Source of the DNA: Acridotheres tristis
Lineage: Eukaryota > Chordata > Aves > Passeriformes > Sturnidae
Length of the DNA: 64,000 nucleotides
Reading direction: 5' to 3'
NCBI GenBank assembly: GCA_037013685.1
Contig: CM072886.1
Coordinates: 72,257,859-72,321,858 of the forward strand
Shown here: piece by piece, positions 49,451 to 62,489 of the stretch
Layout: each line of letters starts with the position of its first letter
Numbering within the stretch: the first letter of the stretch is position 1
Notes under the pieces: generated by a model
Database searches by the model: none
What the model saw: the letters and a program-made list of their open reading frames with translations, nothing else
Told to the model about the DNA's origin: nothing
Translations under genes and position numbers: made by a program

Positions 49451-52400
49451 GCATCACATTTGTTTTTCAGAATCAGACTGTTTTCTTATATTTAGTATAT
49501 TCTCCTGAAAACCTTTCCTCATTATGCACAGCCTTATTGAGAAGCACTGTTTGATGTAACTTTAAAAATAATCTTAACTCAAACAACACTCACTTTAACC
49601 TTGCATGATCCAAAGTTCCACAGTACTTTCTTGTCCAGCATGAAGAAATAACTTTAATAGCTTGGATTCTATTATGATTAATTGATAAATATGGATTTGA
49701 ACTCTCCATATTGATATCTGTAACTACCTTTCCTGTATAGAGAGCCAACAATGTTCAACAGTGTGATTATTTAATTATTTAATTATTTACTTAGATGGGG
49801 TCAATTGCAATTTTAGCTAATTGGTTGCTTTCATCTGAATCTGAAAGATGGTAAATTAAAAGCTCCCTTACACCAGAGTTTTCAGTCAGTAAAACAAGCT
49901 ACCTCTTTCAATATGATTCCCATTTTTGGTTCAACAGGGAGAGACTCTACACTCTGGGCAGTAATCCAAGCTAGGTAACAAAATGAATCTTGTTCTAGCA
50001 AGGTACTTAAAGCTAAAGTGAACTGATGTTTTGTGAAATGGTGGAGAAAAATATCCACCAGCACATAATGATTGATTTTTGCCTTAGGAGAAACAGATGG
50101 ATCAACTACACTATGAAAGAATATGAAGCATAAATACAGTGATTTAACCTATATTATCAATTAAGCTCTTTGTATTTGAAACTCTAAGCCTCTTTCTTCT
50201 TCAGGTGCAGGCTTATTAGAAAAAAGTAAATTAAAAAAAGGAGTAATGTGTTGTATGTCATTAAATATGAAAGGGAAGATATTATTGTGATGTACACACA
50301 CAAAAGTGTTCAGATTACAGTAAATTTTCATATTATAATAATCTTTTAAGGATTTCTGAATTCTCCAGAAAATTATCTTTTGTCTTCTAAATTATTCTGT
50401 ATTATTATATTTTATATTATTATTATGTAGCTATCTGGTTTGTTGGGTCTTTTTCATGTTTCTGTAACTAGTTGCTGGTTAGAGCTGCAGCTTCATCAGA
50501 TCCTCGGATTCTTCCAGTTAGCAGGTTTCTTTGGCATTGGATCCTGTGTAAGAATTACTCTTTCTATTACAATAATGAAGAACATTCATTCTTCTTTAAG
50601 TTACATACATCATTTGCTTATATCTCTGCCAGGTTGTCTGAACTTATATTTCACAAACAGGAAAAAAAGAAAGGATTGAAAATTATTCTCTTAATACGCA
50701 TGGTAAAGACACACAAGTGAATTTTAGTGTAGTGTTGCCTTGTGTTTGATTTTGTACCATCAAAAAATGATTAATTTATAGCTGAGGTAAAAAAAGCATC
50801 TTTTAGGTGACAAAAAGCTATAGAAAATGTGAAAATCTGTAATGATAGAAATGTGAGCCATCCAGTTGACACTCCTTGTCATTTTCTATGTCTTTTAGAA
50901 GTACTCTTTCTTCATGGGGAGTGGGAAAGGTGATAAAGCGTTTTTCTAAAAACTGTATTTTCTCATCATCAAGCTTGAACAGAGAGATATTTGTGTGTTG
51001 TCCGTCCAGTGTGTGTATAGTTACATGTATATACACAGGCACATACATATGCACATATACAAATCTGAGAGATCCAATCAATTCCTTTAGAGCTGATGTG
51101 AGTGTTCCAGGGCGGAGAAAAGTATCTCATGCTACTACATGCACATTTGAAATACTATATTATTGGGATGTCTGTGATGTCCATTTGTCTTTCCCACAGT
51201 GTGCTCCTCATAACACTCTAAACTGTTAAGTGTATTGGTCATTTTTCACAGGAACTAGATAAAGGTCTCATACTTCTTGAAAATGAGCCATTAGATGCAA
51301 ATTGCTGCTGCCAGTGAGAAAAAAACAGAAAGAACTCAGACAATTAATATTTTCTTCAGAAGAGACTAGCCTCGGTTGGTTTCTTCCCTGCATTTTTTCA
51401 TGAGGACATGCTTATATACTCTTCTGCTAGAAAACATCAGGTAAAGCTTCAGGGAAAAGGAATGCATCTGGAAGAAGTCTTCATTTGTTCCACTGTTGCA
51501 AACACCTGCTCACATTTGACTTTCCTACTTTGAAAAACTTTCTGTGGGTGAACTTCTGTAACCAGTGAAGAATAGATTGTGCTCAAATGATACTTCACTT
51601 TGTTTTAAATTATGGTGCTATATTCCTCAGATCAAACTCTAAAACCTTTTGTTTTCATTGATCTTGTAGGTCATGGCATAGCATGGTTGCAGTATACATA
51701 GGGTCAAGGGCAGCATACTAGCATTGCACATAAAAAAAATATATTCCTTTCACCCTTGGATATAAAAAGTAAGAAGGCAGTAAGTATTTTTAAGTTTAAT
51801 TCAAAGACTATCTCTATGAACAAATAAGCTATTTTGTAACAAAGGACTGCTATATGAACGAGCTTAGCCCTTGACAGTTTATAAAATCCTACGTACAGAA
51901 AGTAGTAGCCAACAGCAACAGAGGCAATAGAAACCTCAAGTTACAGAGCCTCCTGCTATGAACTGAAGATAAGAATACCAGCATGACAAAATGTGCTAGA
52001 CCAGGCACTGATGAAAGTGTCTGAAAACTTTGTGAACATTTCCACGTCTTTTCAGGTCAGTCATTGGTTTTCTTTCTTTTGTTCTCACATGGATATGTAT
52101 CCATTCTTAACACAGCTAGGTTACCAAAGCAATCAACCATACAGCAAAGAGCCTGTCACTTGTCAGATGTAAAGTCCTAAGAGAAACAAAACTCAGGCTG
52201 CAAGTAGTTGTAGGCCTTTCTCCTACAATCTTAATTCCAGGTTCTCTTAAATTATTTTTTCCTGTTGTTATCTTCCCTCCTTACTTATCAAATCAATAAA
52301 TTGGCTTGTACATCTAATAAAGTGGTTTAAGGAGTATGTAACTTTTTCTACTGACCTGACCCTGACCAAATAAACTGTCTGGTCTATAATGTAGAATATT

Positions 52401-55077
52401 CCTTTTTCCTTTCAAGCACTTCTTCCTGCATGCTCGGAATAGAAGGTTTTATCTTAAAACAAACAAAAAAGCCCCAAACAAACAAAGCCAAGCCAAGGGT
52501 TCTTTTTAACAGCTTATCTTTCTTTAAATCCTTTCTCCTCTGATACATATTTTACCATATTTTTTTAATTATTTTTGTAGCTGACATGGCTTAGTGCTTT
52601 TATTATTTATAAATCAATGTATTTATTAAATCTGCATTAGATGGATCTGAACTCTATTTCCTTAACTGTAGCAAATAATTTTGTGGCATGTGGCTGCATC
52701 TAATACAGAAATTTAAAACATTTAGAGTTCAGAAAAATTACCACTGACCTAAGGAGATAAATACCCTTTTAAGTATCATGTGTGCTTCATTGCTGTGTTG
52801 TATATTGAGCTATGACATTATGCCATAGCACAATCATTAAGGGAAGAAGGAAGAAATTAATTTTTTACTACTTACAAAATAAAAATATCAAGATAAAAAA
52901 TATAATATTATTTTAAGAAAAAGTGCAATATTGCATTTATCTATTAATTCTAAAAGTAATTTTTATCACTCAGGACACTTTATTTCCAGAGGGAGTAGGA
53001 TATTGAGAGAAGGATATTCTACAGGATATGTCTTTACACGTACCTACTTTTTGGAATAAAATAAACTGTTCTTCTTGTGTCTGATTGCTTGTGAAAGCAT
53101 GAGAGAGAAGACTTTAGGAGACTGAGATTTCTGATCTGGAAATCCTTGGCCTCAGGAGTATGCTCGGGTTTCTCTGAAGGTGAAGAATAACTTGTGAAGC
53201 TCCCAGGCAAGCAATGTACTTGTTTTACTACTTTGTGTATTTTTATTGTTGAAGAAACACTAGAACTCGGTGAAAACCACAAAGCATGATGACCAAAAAG
53301 TGCTTCTTCTGAGTATTAAATTGTCTGAATTCAGGCATACCTACAAAGTGTTCCCATATAAAACTTAATTCAATAAAAATCTTGTCATTTAAGCATAAAT
53401 AAAATTGTAGTTAATATTAGGATGCTTATTTGAAATAATTTTCTGAACCTGGCACGGCAGAAATTGAAACAATGAAAACACTTAAATTGTAGTTAAATAA
53501 AAAGTTATTAGACTTTAAGGTAAAAGTCATTAGAAAAAAACTGTTCCAAATATTTATTACTGCTTGCTGCCTAGGTTCTGACAGCCATGGTTAGGGATGT
53601 TTCAGACAGAAATTACTGGACATCTTTAAGTACACACCTCAAATTCTACATCACATTTCAGTTTCTACCAGTCCGGTCTTACTCAATCACTCCAAAAGTG
53701 AACACGTGGTAAATAGGGTCTTGTTATTTGTCTATCTTTTCTTCATGACACCAACAAATCTGCAGGCTGGGAAAGAAGAAACCATCCCATGGCAGTCCTG
53801 TGGTATGTATGTTCTTTGATTTAAATATAATTCTGAGCTGTAGCTACATGAAAGTAAAAAAGTCTGGAAGATAGCCTAAGTAGTTTAAAATTAATGAAGC
53901 AAGGAGTTCGATTGCAAAATATATTTTTTTTTTGTGCTAAATCACCCAAAAGTTGTCAATATTTAGGTGGAAGAGTATGGTTAAGGACTGCCTACATTTA
54001 GATTTAATTTAATATTAGCTTACAAATGGTGTTGAACAGCTGCCAATGGATTCTCCCACTGAGAAATGTCACAAAGCAACTGACTGTGTTGTTTTGTTTC
54101 TAAAACCTCTTTTATCTTTTGTGTCTTACAATAAATATATCCAGTTGTACACTTGCTTGCAAATCATTTATCACTGCAAAAATTATTTCTCTGTGCAGCC
54201 CAGAAATTGAGACAATCACACTCCTTATTCTTTTTTATTCACCATAATTTGAAATACTGATATGAACAAGCTATATTTTATCTGTATTTCCACCATGGTC
54301 AAGGTCTACCTTGTCAAATTTTAGGAAATTATCTGGGGTCTCCAGCTAATTTTCTTTGTTAACAAAACTGAGCTGGGGACTCTCTAAAAATACAACCTTA
54401 ACAATGTAATTGTTTTTTTCCAGGAAATAACATATGAGAGAAGGTAAGAATTGTCATGCTGGGATGAGTCAGTTCACCCATTACAGCACTACTCTAAAAC
54501 CAAGAATACCTATTCTTATGTGTTTTACATGAACATGGAAAAACATGATGCTTAAAGAAATGTCATGACAAAGGAAATACTCTCTGAAAGGTAAAGACAC
54601 CTAATGAAAACCTTCTGTGATTTTTCCATATATTTGATGGTTTGAAAAGGAGATTAATATTTCTGAAGGTTACAAAGTTGTACTCAAGTCAGCAGCACTC
54701 CAGCTGAGAATAAAGCATGTGCTAATGAGCTGCACAGGTTGTAAACCAACATTTGTTGGATTAGCACCCCATTAACAGAGATATTTCATAATCACTTTCA
54801 CTTCAGTCTAGAAGAAATTGGTGAAAAAACTGACTTTGTTAGTATAAGTCTCAATTACTTTAATGAGAGAAAGGGTCATTAGCTGTTGCATACATTTTTA
54901 AGGCCTATTAGGTACTTTCCCTTAGTTGTCTAATCCTTTGAAAAATGTAACATTCCTATATTCCTTACTAGCACACTTTGTGTTGCAGACAGGAAAATCT
55001 AAATTGTTAGGTTAGTGAGAAACACTGGCTTTAGTCTTTGGAAAATGAGTAAATAAGCATCTGCATATCCAAACATA
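49451..55077. other. Long repeat-poor AT-rich stretch
   Basis: About 5.6 kb with no transposon I recognise. It contains a short TTATTTAA repeat (49764-49789), TAT-rich runs (about 50395-50428) and an A/C patch (about 52457-52484). No convincing exon is seen. Frames such as 50876-51229 + (117 codons) carry no known motif. Confidence 0.5.
49764..49789. repeat. (TTATTTAA)n, about 3 copies
   Basis: Three tandem copies of an 8-bp AT-only unit. Confidence 0.7.
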
Positions 55078-55079
55078 AT

Positions 55080-55246
55080 ACATATATATATACATATATA
55101 CATATATACATATATACATATATACATATATACATATATACATATATACATATATACATATATACATATATACATATATACGTATATACGTATATATGTA
55201 TATCTGTATATACATATACATATGCATATACTTATACATATACTTC
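55080..55246. repeat. 8-bp CATATATA tandem array
   Basis: About 13 nearly perfect CATATATA units run from 55080 to about 55182, then turn into CGTATATA, TGTATAT and CATATGCATATA variants up to about 55246. The minus-strand frame across it (55012-55263) is a Tyr/Ile/Met repeat caused by the array and is not a protein. Confidence 0.9.
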
Positions 55247-55444
55247 TCCAAATAGATGTACACAGTGAAATTTATTTCTAGTTTTGATTCACTTGGGAGT
55301 CACAGAAATGAAAAACATAAAGAGATCATGAGAGGCTGTGATGTATATATGATCCTGGTTTCAGATGAAATAATTTTTGTCTTAGATGTGGGTACAGTGC
55401 TGTGTTTTGGATTTACTATGAGAATAATGTTGATAACACAGTGA
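55247..55444. other. Unique noncoding DNA
   Basis: Short spacer between the satellite and the LTR. Nothing recognised. Confidence 0.5.
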
Positions 55445-57427
55445 TGTTTTGGTTGTTGCTAAGTAGTGCTTACTAGAACTTAAAATAACTTTTCAGTTTT
55501 TTCATGTTGTGCCAATGAAGAGTTGCACAAAAAGCTGTGAGGAAGCACGGCCAGGTCAGCTGACCCGAACTGGCTAAAGAGATAATCCACACCATAGCAT
55601 GTCATGCTCCATTTATAAACTGGGGTTGAATTGACCAGGAGCTGCTCAGAGAGAGTCTGAACATTAGTCAGTGGGTGGTGAGCAACTGTACTGTGCATCA
55701 CTTCTTTCTTTCAGGTGTTATTCCACAGAATAATGTAATGGCTTGGTTTGAAAGGAACCTTAAAGATCATCTAGCTGCAATCTCCCTGCCATGGGCAGGG
55801 GCAGCTTCCACTAGACTGGGTTGTTAACGTCCACTCCAGCCTGGCCTTGAATACTTTCAGGGATATATCATCCAAAACTTCTCTGGGCAATCTGCACCAC
55901 CTCCACAGTAAAGAATGCCTTCCTAATATCTAGTCTAAACCCACTCTCTTTCAATTTAAAGCCATCATCCCTTGTCTTATCACTGCATGCCCATGCAAAA
56001 AGTCCTTCTCCAGACTTTTTGTAAAATCCCTTTAGCTACTGGAAGGCTCCTATAAGGTGTCCCCAGACTTCCTGTCTCCAGTCTGGTAAACCCCAACTCT
56101 TTCAGCCTGTCTTCATGGGAGAGATGTTTCAGCTCTCTGATCATCTTCATGGCTTCCTCTGGACTTGGTCCAGCAGGTCCACATCATTCTTCAGTTGTGA
56201 GTCTCAGAGCTGGATGCAGCACTCCAGGTGGTCTCTCACAAGAGTGGAGGGGGAGAATCACTCCTCTCAACGTGCTGCTTCTGCTGCTCTTGATGCAGCC
56301 CAGGATATAGTTGACTTTCCAGGCTGTGAGTGCACACAAGACATGTTCAGCTCCTTTTCCACCAGCACCCCTAAGTCCTTCTCCTCCAGGCTACTCTCAA
56401 TCCCTTCATCTCCCAGCCTGTACTTCTGCTTGGGATTGCCCCAATGCAGGCACAGCACCTTGCACTTGCCCCTGTTGAACTGCAGGAGGTTCATAAAGCC
56501 CCACCACTTAAGCCTGACCAGGTTCCTCTGGATGGCATCCCTTCCCTCCAGCATGTTGACTGCACCACAGAGCTTGGTGTTGGCAAACTTGCTGAGGGTG
56601 CACTGTCTGTGTCAAATAGTGCTGGTCCCCAAACCAACCCCTGAGGAACACCACTCACTAGTGTCTCTAGAGTTTAGGGGAAAGGATGTCATGCAGGACA
56701 GTGTCAAATACTTTGCAAAAATTCTGGTAGGGTAGATGAAATCAGGTGCACTTCTCTCATTCATCATTGCTGTAACCTCATAAACGATGGAAAAGAAATT
56801 AGTCAGACACAGTTTGCTGCTAGGGAAACCATAATGGTTGTCACCAATAGTCTCTTATTTTCCCTGTGTCCTAGCATAGTTTCCAGGAGCATCTCCTCCA
56901 CAATCTTGTTGGCCACCAAGGCTGAGAGCTCTTTTATTCTCTGGGTTTTCCCTATTTCACTTTTTAAAAATAGGCATTACCTTTACCCTTTTTCAGTCAC
57001 TGGGAATTTCACCAGACTGCCACGTCTTCTCAAATATGGTGGATGGTGGCTTAGTCATTTCCTCAGCCAACTCCCTTAGGACCTTTGGATGTATCTCATC
57101 ACGTCCCATGGACCTGTCTACCTTCAGGTTCCTGTGATAGATTTTTACCTGATCTCCCACTACAGCAGATGATTCTTCACTCTCTCATTTTCATTACAAT
57201 TTTCAGTACTTTCATAAATTAGGAGGAGTAGTAGTAATAGTAATAATATTGGTACTAGTAGTATCATATGTATTTTGTTTCAGTTATTAAACTCTTTTCG
57301 TCTCAATCCATGAGGTTTACTTTCTTTTCTTTTTCTCATTCTCCTCCCCACCTGGGGGAAGGTGGGCAGTGGAGTGAGTGGCAGATTGACTGGTACAGAG
57401 TTGCAGGATAGTTGTCAAGCCATGACA
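55445..57427 (+). mobile_element. ERVL-type LTR split by a CR1 insertion
   Basis: The left part (55445 to about 55718) begins TGTTTTGGTTGTTGCTAAGT and carries 'acggccaggtcagctgaccc', 'cataccatagcatgtcatgc'-like sequence, a TATA-like box (about 55612) and 'tcagtgggtggtgagcaact'. The right part (about 57215-57427) carries GTA/ATA-rich sequence, 'cagttattaaactcttttcg' with ATTAAA (57286-57291), 'cacctgggggaaggtgggca' and the end 'caagccatgaca'. The promoter is in one half and the polyadenylation signal in the other, in one orientation, so they are one LTR of about 490 bp. No matching 5-bp duplication is seen at the ends. Confidence 0.88.
55720..57195 (-). mobile_element. CR1 LINE fragment nested in the LTR
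   Basis: The longest CR1 here, about 1.45 kb in reverse. On the + strand it begins at the inverted 3' end ('ccacagaataatgtaatggc') and goes through 'tccagcctggccttgaatac', 'acttcctgtctccagtctgg', 'tgatgcagcccaggatatag', 'ctgaggaacaccactcacta', 'aaaaataggcattaccttta' and 'gtatctcatcacgtcccatg' to about 57195. It covers the C-terminal third of the ORF2 reverse transcriptase and the 3' UTR. A sense frame at 56267-56554 (-) retains 95 residues of the reverse-transcriptase C-terminal region. The 206-codon + frame (56115-56735) is antisense to it and not a gene. Confidence 0.93.
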
Positions 57428-57928
57428 GCTATCACTTTCATAACATACTTTTCCTACTTATTTAAAAATTTCTGGTGACGGAGATATTATAATCTTTCAA
57501 GGCATTTCATTAAAGTGTATGATTACATTTACCATTAGTTTTTTTTTTTCCCTCCTGATTAGGACATTAACCTGAGTTATTCCCTTTCGAATCCATTATT
57601 GTCATTGTATTGACAGTGCACAAGAGAACAAATTATACACTTTTGTTTTACAGCTTCTATGTATTTAGAGATTTCACCTTTCTCTTCCAACTTCTCCTCT
57701 AGATAGACTACTTCACTTCTCATTCGGAATGTCTGATCAATCCCATTGTTTTTCTTCAAACTCATTATAATTCATCTGCATATTTCAAATATTTATGGCC
57801 TGACATTTTACCACAGTCACATGACTGGAAATCCATACAGACATGATTTTCTCTGTGGAAATGTGTTTCTATTGGAAGAAAAAACATAATTCCAGAAGTA
57901 TAAATAAAGCAGTTTGTTTCATACCTCC
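57428..57928. other. Unique noncoding DNA
   Basis: Nothing recognised. A polypyrimidine run lies near 57539-57556. Confidence 0.5.
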
Positions 57929-58807
57929 TGTCAGAGACTGAAATTTTATGGTTTGTTACTTAAATATTTTTATGAAGGGCTTCTGCCTATTATGGAAAAG
58001 TTGTTTAAAAAAATCTGCATGGAAGACCACTGCACCTTGAACACCCTGAATGTGACCCCTGGGTTGAGGCCTCAAACTGTGAGTTAAAACGCCTAAGGCT
58101 ATTCCAGATAAGAAAAAGTGACACTGCTATTTAGAGCATATCTGCAAAATAATTGATAAGGCTGGGAGGACACTGGCCATAGATCCAGGCTTATCTGCTT
58201 CCAGGCTTGCACAGACCACTCCCCCCCCAGACCAAAGTGGAAAGGAGGAGGGTCTTGAGTGTGTGTTCAGAGACTGTGAGCACCCATCCTCCGTTACCCG
58301 AACTGGTTCAGCTGTGAAATCAGCCCCCCACCCTGGGAAGGCCACATCCACAGGACATGCATGTGAATGGGCAGCAGAGGAGGTGAACGGCCCCTGAAGT
58401 TCCCCCAGACTCATTCCTGCTACCTTGCAGCAGGACACTGCACATGATGCAAAATGATGCTACTGGTCCACAGTCTTTCAAGAGACAGCATCAAACTTGC
58501 CCTCCCCAGGAGAGGTACCAGGATGTTATCACCTGGCCCAAATTTATATTAATCCTTTAGATTCTATACTTTTCTGTGAGGGACCCTCACCACCAAGAAG
58601 AACAGGTGGAAGGGACAGATGAAGCGTTATTGGGACCCATGGAGTAGTGGTATGTTTTGTCTTAATATGTCTCTGTCAATCTTCCTGTCTGTCTGAACCA
58701 CCACCTCCCCCTTCTATTTCTTTCTTTCTCTTTGCCTTTTTTACTGTTAAATTAATTAGATGCTTTAAAATAAATTATATCAATATATCAAATTTTTGGT
58801 ATCAACA
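57929..58807 (+). mobile_element. Probable LTR of another endogenous retrovirus
   Basis: A block of about 0.88 kb that is GC-richer than its surroundings in its central part (about 58040-58700). It begins TGTCAGAGACTG and could end at 'tatcaaca'. Near the 3' end are a pyrimidine-rich segment ('ctgtctgtctgaaccaccac', 'ctttctttctctttgccttt') and a polyadenylation signal AATAAA (58769-58774), as in many avian LTRs. I found no target-site duplication, so the limits are estimates. Minus-strand frame 58127-58438 inside it is not considered a gene. Confidence 0.5.
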
Positions 58808-59269
58808 TTTAATCTCATTTGGTTTTAATCATGTTTTGGAGAATATTTTGAACCTTTGAATATTCGCAATCCACAGAGAGCTCACTTGTTCCTCTGGAAT
58901 TAGAGCAATCATAACAGCTCTTTAGTTCTTGATTTCCTTTCTTTTCCCCCTCATTTCCCAGTTCTGGAATTTTCCAGAACATTAGCAATGAGAAGATCAA
59001 GGAAATCCTCTTCTCCCTACAAAAAGACAACACAAAGTGAGTTGAAGCTCCTCGATGAAAGACGGATTCTTGCAGTATGTCACCAAATGAGCAAGTAAAA
59101 ATACAATATTAAGTGGCGGAAGGATAGATGGGTAGAAAGAATATCAGGGATATGAATTTATTTTCCTTTGCTGCCAGGATCATTATGGAGCCTGGAGATG
59201 ACTCCCTCCCTGTGGAGCACTAATTTCATGTTCATCCCTTAGTCAGTGATGGCTCACCCTTGCTCAAGG
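58808..59269. other. Unique noncoding DNA
   Basis: Nothing recognised. It may include the end of the preceding LTR if that runs further than estimated. Confidence 0.45.
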
Positions 59270-59405
59270 CAGAGTAGATTAGATATAGGTGGAAGTTCTT
59301 TTTTATAACATGTAAACCTGGTCTAGCAGAAGTTTCCCTGTCCATGGTTACAGGGTTGGAACTAGGTCTCTTCCAACTCTAACCATGCTATGATTATTTG
59401 ATTCT
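59270..59405 (+). mobile_element. CR1 3' end, internally deleted
   Basis: It joins 'agagtagattagatatagg' and 'tggaagttctttttta' directly to 'cctggtctagcagaagtttc', 'ccatggttacagggttggaa' and 'ccatgctatgattatttga'. About 100 bp that normally lie between these CR1 blocks are missing. Confidence 0.85.
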
Positions 59406-61802
59406 ACTTCTGCTTCATTTGTAAACCTCACTGCTCTCTAACTTATCTATCTATTGGGTTCTTTCCTATATGATTTTTGTGAAGCCCTTCATACTCCTCT
59501 CAGCTCTTCACCTGTCTGCTTGTGTCTCTTGGGTCATGCCACTGACAATTCCCTTAAGGAAACTGATCCTTTGCTTCAACTACTTTGAGGGAGAAATCAA
59601 TAGGGTAAATAAGCATATCCAACTCTTTCCTAAGCAAAACCAGCTGTTCATTCCCTCCTTCCCACTCCTACATCAAGTAGATCCCAAATGAATTTGGCAG
59701 CCTTTATTCATTCTGTTGGTTTTACTCCTGCTGGGGTCAGTATAGAGGAAGAAAGAGGAAAGGGGTCTGGAGTGTAATCATGGTTTTGCTGTAGTAACTG
59801 AGTTCTGTGTGCCAGTTTACAGTAACTTAAGCTAGAAAAGCTTAGAAACATGCCAAAGTGCTTCATCTGCTAACTAGACAAACTGAATAGCTGCTGATAA
59901 AGCTGTATTGGGTGACTTATTTCATTTTAAAGCAAGCCATCTAACAGGATTTACATATTCCCCTTCTGGTAGCTGAGATAATCTGACTTCTCAATGAGGG
60001 TGAGAAGCTTATGCATATGATTAAGAAACATTTGTTTATTTAAAAAGTGATTGACAGAGGGTCAGAAGACAGATCTGATGTGATTTAGATCATCTGTTGT
60101 TTTCCAACATCATCTAAAGAGACCTCTCAGATTGTCCCAAGGTCTAAAATATAATTTGATAATGAAAAGATTGCAACAGTATGAAATAGTAACATTTCCT
60201 TGCATCTTTAGAAGCCCAGAAACACTTAATAATTATTGTGACTACCTTTCATAGAATTTTTCTGACCAAAGATAGAAGGGATGCGCTTGTGCGTGCATGT
60301 GTAGATAGCATAGCATGTACAAACATCCCACAAAAAACTTCTGGTTTAATATCATGATGAGTATAAGACAATGGGAGCTTTTACAAAGACCAGAAGTTTT
60401 GCTGCCTCAATTTTTTCTTTCAAGTTACTCAGAAAGATCCTCAGAGCTGGCTCAAGACTTCTTTTGCCAACACAGAAAAAAAAATAATTTTTGCAGCTCT
60501 ATAGGTGAGAATGTGAGAATGGCTGGAGCAGGAATAACAAGCCACAGGGAAGCTGTGGTGAGCTCAGCTGCTTGCTCTTTCTCCTGCTGCCTGGCAGATG
60601 GGAAAATGTGAGGAACAACTGCTCCCACACCAGCAGCTGCCACCACTGTCGGCCCACTTTCCAGAACTCTGTCATAGATAAATCTTGTACTGGGTCATGG
60701 ACATCATTCATATATCCGTTTTACCTATGCCAACAACCACCTTTTTTTTTTTTTCCTATGCATTTGTGCTACATATCTGGTTTTTGCACAGAATTCTAAT
60801 TCTGACATGCACATGCTCTTAAAAACAACCGCATTTGATTGTGCTGCCATGAAGTACAGTTGTGTTCTTTAAGATTTTTAATATGAGATTTTTTTAATGC
60901 AAATTGTTATTAAGCCTAATAGCTTTCTATTAATCTTTTCAGCTTGTATCAGCTCTGTATTCTGTTTTTGAAGCTGAATGAAAAAGAAATTAACAAAAGG
61001 TTTTAGTTCCATTTGTTTGCTGAAAAAAATCTAGAATGAATATAAGAAGACTTTGACTTTTGCTTCAGCAAGCTGATAAATTTAAATACAGTCCTTCTCT
61101 ACCAAGGCCTATTCAAATCTACAAGCAACGAATATTTCTGTGCACTGAGGGTATGTTCTTGAGGAAATTCTGATTAGAATTTGACTTTCTTCCACAAAAT
61201 GATTTTCTTATAGGTATTTTAGATCCTTTTCAGTTATATTTCACATTTACCATTTACTCAAATCCCTTTTAGCAGCTGTCAGGCCCATTGCATTTTAGAA
61301 CACTTTAGTCAGTGCACATGGTACTGCTGATATTAAACATTCCCAAAGACTTTTCCAATATGTAGGTACGTTTCCATGATAGAGTCGTTATCTCTTTTAG
61401 TACTCTGGAATCTTGCCACTGAGTTTGGTCTATCAGTCATTGCTTTGCTATCTTCTTCTCTGACGATGTTTAACTGAGCTAAGAAACATGTTTGGATATG
61501 GCTCTTCTCTAGGAAAAATCTGTTCTTCCTTGAATCTGTTTTTCACTATTAAGGTTTCAAAACAGTCACCAGAAGGTGTGTTTGATCAAAACCCCAGCAC
61601 TTACTCCATTCTGGCTCTTAATCGCATGTATTGTTAGAAAACTATTTCATATTAATAGATTGCTTTTGCTACTTGCAAGAAAGAGGAGCACCTGTTGTTT
61701 TGAAAGACTTTCTAAAAATTCTGATTAACTGTTTTTTAACCCATCGTTGTCAACTTAATATTCATTTTTTTATTGCACGGTAAATTCCATTTTTAAGTAG
61801 CT
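59406..61802. other. Unique noncoding DNA
   Basis: No transposon recognised. Around 60500-60660 the DNA is somewhat GC-richer with frames on both strands, none recognisable. A poly-T run lies near 60743-60756. Confidence 0.5.
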
Positions 61803-61849
61803 ATACATATATATCTACAGATGTATATATGTAGATATATTATATATAT

Positions 61850-61884
<35 letters not shown>
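61803..61884. repeat. (TA)n-rich repeat
   Basis: Imperfect TATA/TAGATA sequence followed by about 14 pure TA units ending at 61884. Confidence 0.85.
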
Positions 61885-61887
<3 letters not shown>

Positions 61888-62489
61888 CTACCTATTAGAC
61901 CTGCTTACTTTTCTCAGAAATTTGACTTCGAATGGGGGATAGAAAAATATATATTCCTCATCATGCATTTCTAAGACTGATTCACTTTTCCAAATCTTTA
62001 AAGGCAGGCAAGATATTCAAAGTATTATGGTATTATTCAAACAAAACCAGCTACTAATAAAAGAATTTAAAATTTCTATTGGTTTTCAAGAACTACTCTG
62101 TAAAAATAACATGGGCAGTCATAATAGAAGGTTAATAATCTTGAAATTATGCCATCTCCTCCAGCAGTACTGGGTGATAGTTTATTTCTGATTTTTTATC
62201 TTCATAAGATATTAGATATTTAAGAATGCTGGACAATTAATTTGTGGACATTTGAATGTACTGGGAAGAAGAAAGTGTAAGAGTTTATGAGTTAGGCAAC
62301 ATAGAAAAAGGGAAAGTATATTTCTAATTATATTTTACACATATCAGAAAACATATTGGAGAATGCAAAAACTTTTTTTGAGGTTTATGTGTCTAAATTT
62401 AACTGTTTCCTTTACTCTTTTTGTTTTCCAATAGCTTTGCTTCCAACTTTGCACCTTCCCCCACCCAAGAAACTGAAAAACTTCATCCT
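61885..62489. other. Unique noncoding DNA
   Basis: Nothing recognised. Confidence 0.5.

Noticed and set aside
55012..55263. Tyr/Ile/Met-rich repetitive frame
   Set aside because: It is produced by the CATATATA satellite.
56115..56735. 206-codon open frame on the + strand
   Set aside because: It is antisense to a CR1 copy whose landmarks run through the whole interval, so it is a by-product and not a gene.
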